Source: Rhodobacteraceae bacterium HLUCCA08
GTDB taxonomy: Bacteria > Pseudomonadota > Alphaproteobacteria > Rhodobacterales > Rhodobacteraceae
Direction: 5' to 3'
Assembly (NCBI GenBank): GCA_001314655.1
Contig: LJSF01000028.1
Coordinates: 1 to 46,333, forward strand
Length of the DNA stretch: 46,333 nt
The position numbers were made by a program, and so were the translations under genes. Positions 44,985 through 46,333 of this stretch are shown here, in pieces; the first letter of the stretch is position 1, and every line of letters starts with the position of its first letter. Under the pieces are notes generated by a model. The model searched no databases. It was given only the letters and a program-made list of their open reading frames with translations, and was not told the origin of the DNA.

Positions 44985-44998
44985 GCGGCCCGCCCGGC

Positions 44999-45036
44999 GC
45001 CCGGACGAGGGTGATCTGCGGTGCAGACAGCCGGGC
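44999..45036 (+). other. nested inverted repeat after nuoE
   Basis: GCCCGG (44999-45004) pairs with CCGGGC (45031-45036), enclosing CTGC-GGT-GCAG (45017-45027). It lies 15 nt after the nuoE stop, with no T run. It may be a 3'-end stabilising or processing structure. Confidence 0.35.
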
Positions 45037-45094
45037 CTGTCCCATGTAAAAGGGGGTGTAATCTTGTGCATCACCTTGAACAGGGGGACAGACG

Positions 45095-45970
45095 ATGAAT
45101 TCGAATACCGGAGGCCCGGGCTGCGGGGTGACCTGCTGGATCGTGGCGGCCCTGGCCGGCCTGCTTGGGGCCGTGTTGCTGTGGGTCCTTGGCGAATGGG
45201 GCTTTCTGCAGGGGGCCTTTGTCGGCATCGTGATCTGCGGCCTCCTCGGCGCGCTGCTGTCCATGACCATGTGCGGGTCGATGGATCGCCCGGCCGCGCG
45301 TTCGGATGCCGCGACCGCTGGCACGGGCGCGACGACCGCGCCGAACGCGGCCGATCCCGCGCCGGCTGCGGCCACCGCCACGGCCATGGCTGTCACCGCC
45401 GATTCCGCGCCCGCCGCCGAGGCGCCGACCGGCGCCGTGACCGCCAGCAGCCCGGGCACCGGCCCGAAACGGCCCGAGCCGGCGACCCGGGGCGATGGTG
45501 GCGATGGCCCGACCGGCGCCGCGACCGCCAGCGAACCCGGCACGGGTGCGAGAAAGCCCGACCCGGCCCCCGCCGCCGACCCGGCCCCCGCCGCCGACCC
45601 GGCCCCCGCCGCCGACCCGGCCCCCGCCGCCGAAGCGACGCCCGATTATGACGGCGACGGCGTGCTGGAAGGCACGCAGGAGGGCACCAGGCCCGCCACC
45701 CTGTCGGCCCCGCGCGACGGCGCCGCCGACAACCTCAAGGAGATCAAGGGCGTCGGTCCCAAGCTGGAAAAGATGCTCAATGGCATGGGCTTCTGGCATT
45801 TCGACCAGATCGCCAACTGGACCGGCGACGAGGTCGCCTGGGTCAATGCCAACCTCACGGGCTTCAAGGGCCGGGTCAGCCGCGACAATTGGGTGGAACA
45901 GGCGAAAATCCTTGCCTCGGGGGGCGAGACCGAGTTTTCTAAGCGTGTCGACAAGGGCGACGTCTACTGA
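45095..45970 (+). CDS. membrane-anchored protein with NuoE-like helix-hairpin-helix domain
   Basis: 291 aa. Two N-terminal membrane helices (about 13-33 and 37-58) are followed by a long Ala/Pro/Asp-rich linker (about 65-210) and a C-terminal domain starting DNLKEIKGVGPKLEKMLNGM. That domain closely matches the NuoE tail encoded just upstream (shared GVGPKLE, MGFWHF, QIA, FKGR, W-V-Q-A). The linker contains four exact copies of an 18-bp unit (Pro-Ala-Pro-Ala-Ala-Asp). AGGGGG precedes the ATG. It may attach to the membrane near complex I; a nucleic-acid role is also possible for HhH domains, but its location argues for a protein contact. Confidence 0.78.
   Translation: MNSNTGGPGCGVTCWIVAALAGLLGAVLLWVLGEWGFLQGAFVGIVICGLLGALLSMTMCGSMDRPAARSDAATAGTGATTAPNAADPAPAAATATAMAVTADSAPAAEAPTGAVTASSPGTGPKRPEPATRGDGGDGPTGAATASEPGTGARKPDPAPAADPAPAADPAPAADPAPAAEATPDYDGDGVLEGTQEGTRPATLSAPRDGAADNLKEIKGVGPKLEKMLNGMGFWHFDQIANWTGDEVAWVNANLTGFKGRVSRDNWVEQAKILASGGETEFSKRVDKGDVY
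45560..45631 (+). repeat. four tandem copies of an 18-bp unit
   Basis: Units at 45560-45577, 45578-45595, 45596-45613 and 45614-45631 are identical (GACCCGGCCCCCGCCGCC). They encode (D)PAPAA repeats in the linker. Perfect identity suggests recent expansion and probable length variation between strains. Confidence 0.9.
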
Positions 45971-46036
45971 TAGGCGTGCCCGCAGATCGCCCCGGTCGGA
46001 CGGCATGATCCGACAGGGAGGACGGGGCTCACATCC

Positions 46037-46067
46037 GGCGGCGTCATGCCGCCAGTCAGGCTGACTG
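46037..46067 (+). promoter_or_regulatory. two adjacent small hairpins in the leader of the last gene
   Basis: GGCGGC-GTCAT-GCCGCC (46037-46053) and CAGTCAG-G-CTGACTG (46053-46067) lie back to back, directly before the ribosome site AAAGGAG (46068-46074). They could modulate translation or stabilise the transcript. Confidence 0.35.
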
Positions 46068-46080
46068 AAAGGAGCCTATG

Positions 46081-46333
46081 ATGATGAGCCACACCCTGAT
46101 CGAAACCACCCTGCGCATGCCGCGGGTCTGCGCGGGGATCGCGCTGAACGCCGCGACCCCGGCGATCGCCGCATATGGCGGCGGGCTGCATCTGTGGCGC
46201 ATGGCCGTCGCCGCGCCGATGCTGGCCGCCACCTGGCCGAGCCGCAGCGCCGCGGGCTTGTCCGGTGACGCCCCGGTCGCCGCGCCCGAACCGGCCGCGC
46301 CCCGGCCCGTCGCCAAGGCCGCGCCCAAGCCCG
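46081..46333 (+). CDS. partial gene of unknown function, cut by the window end
   Basis: At least 84 residues, running off the right edge. Three consecutive ATGs occur at 46078, 46081 and 46084; 46081 or 46084 suits the spacing to AAAGGAG. The sequence has mildly hydrophobic stretches (AGIALNAATPAIAAYGGG, MAVAAPMLAATW) and then an Ala/Pro/Lys-rich linker (APEPAAPRPVAKAAPKP) like those in NuoE and the preceding protein. It may therefore be another linker protein of this nuo cluster. The C-terminal domain is outside the window. Confidence 0.55.
   Translation, partial: MMSHTLIETTLRMPRVCAGIALNAATPAIAAYGGGLHLWRMAVAAPMLAATWPSRSAAGLSGDAPVAAPEPAAPRPVAKAAPKP

Noticed and set aside
45560-45631. The regular repeat as a CRISPR array
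   Set aside because: The 18-bp units are directly adjacent with no spacers and lie inside a coding linker.

Overview
This window is high-GC DNA from an alphaproteobacterium, most likely a member of the Rhodobacteraceae (Paracoccus/Rhodobacter/Roseobacter relatives). The main reasons are the nuo cluster in the order A, B, C, D, E with extra reading frames between the subunit genes, a NuoE with a long helix-hairpin-helix tail, VPLPA-CTERM surface proteins, and a GCTANAWC-type housekeeping -10 element. I see no rRNA, tRNA, CRISPR array, transposase or phage module. The gene content looks chromosomal.

Layout. (1) 1-4574: a DegT/DnrJ-type PLP enzyme, a PuuB-like FAD amine oxidase and an AidB-type acyl-CoA dehydrogenase, all on the minus strand. 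(2) 4702-12839, plus strand: an aerobic benzoyl-CoA ('box') operon with a DUF4863 protein, benzoate-CoA ligase, an alpha/beta hydrolase, boxC, boxA and a bifunctional enoyl-CoA hydratase/3-hydroxyacyl-CoA dehydrogenase. The oxygenase subunit gene boxB and the aldehyde dehydrogenase boxD are absent from the window. (3) 12884-17256: pirin, an NsrR-type Rrf2 regulator, and a divergent Tat-exported sulfide:quinone reductase with a DUF5368-like membrane protein and a SLAC1-type transporter. (4) 17380-20561: a class III omega-aminotransferase and adenine deaminase. (5) 20610-26042, minus strand: a sulfur module of two YeeE/YedE half-transporters, a persulfide-dioxygenase-like metallo-hydrolase, a phosphatase/rhodanese-SQR fusion and a SulP transporter. 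(6) 26643-31506, minus strand: a small unknown protein, a P-loop sugar/nucleoside kinase, AlkD, GlmS and GlmU. (7) 31612-35455: phosphoglycolate phosphatase, a second DegT-type enzyme, a LexA/S24-like regulator, and small membrane and ASCH proteins. (8) 35604-46333: the beginning of the complex I operon.

The nuo region is the most unusual part. nuoA is followed by a strong intrinsic terminator and then by 3.6 kb of unrelated genes: a DUF6958 protein on the plus strand, and two VPLPA-CTERM proteins plus a 430-aa exported protein on the minus strand. nuoB then restarts behind its own promoter. Between nuoD and nuoE lie four tandem small exported proteins that look like one paralogous family with two conserved cysteines. 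A 41-codon hydrophobic micro-ORF overlaps its neighbours by ATGA at both ends. After nuoE comes a membrane-anchored protein that carries a copy of NuoE's C-terminal helix-hairpin-helix domain.

A set of intergenic near-perfect palindromes with an A/T-rich core around TACGTA recurs just after stop codons and probably acts as bidirectional terminators. TGCA-N6-TGCA motifs precede the box operon and boxC. Two FNR-type TTGAY-N4-ATCAM sites lie between nsrR and sqr. No regulator that would obviously read the TGCA sites is encoded here. All functional calls are by reading the sequence; no database search was run.
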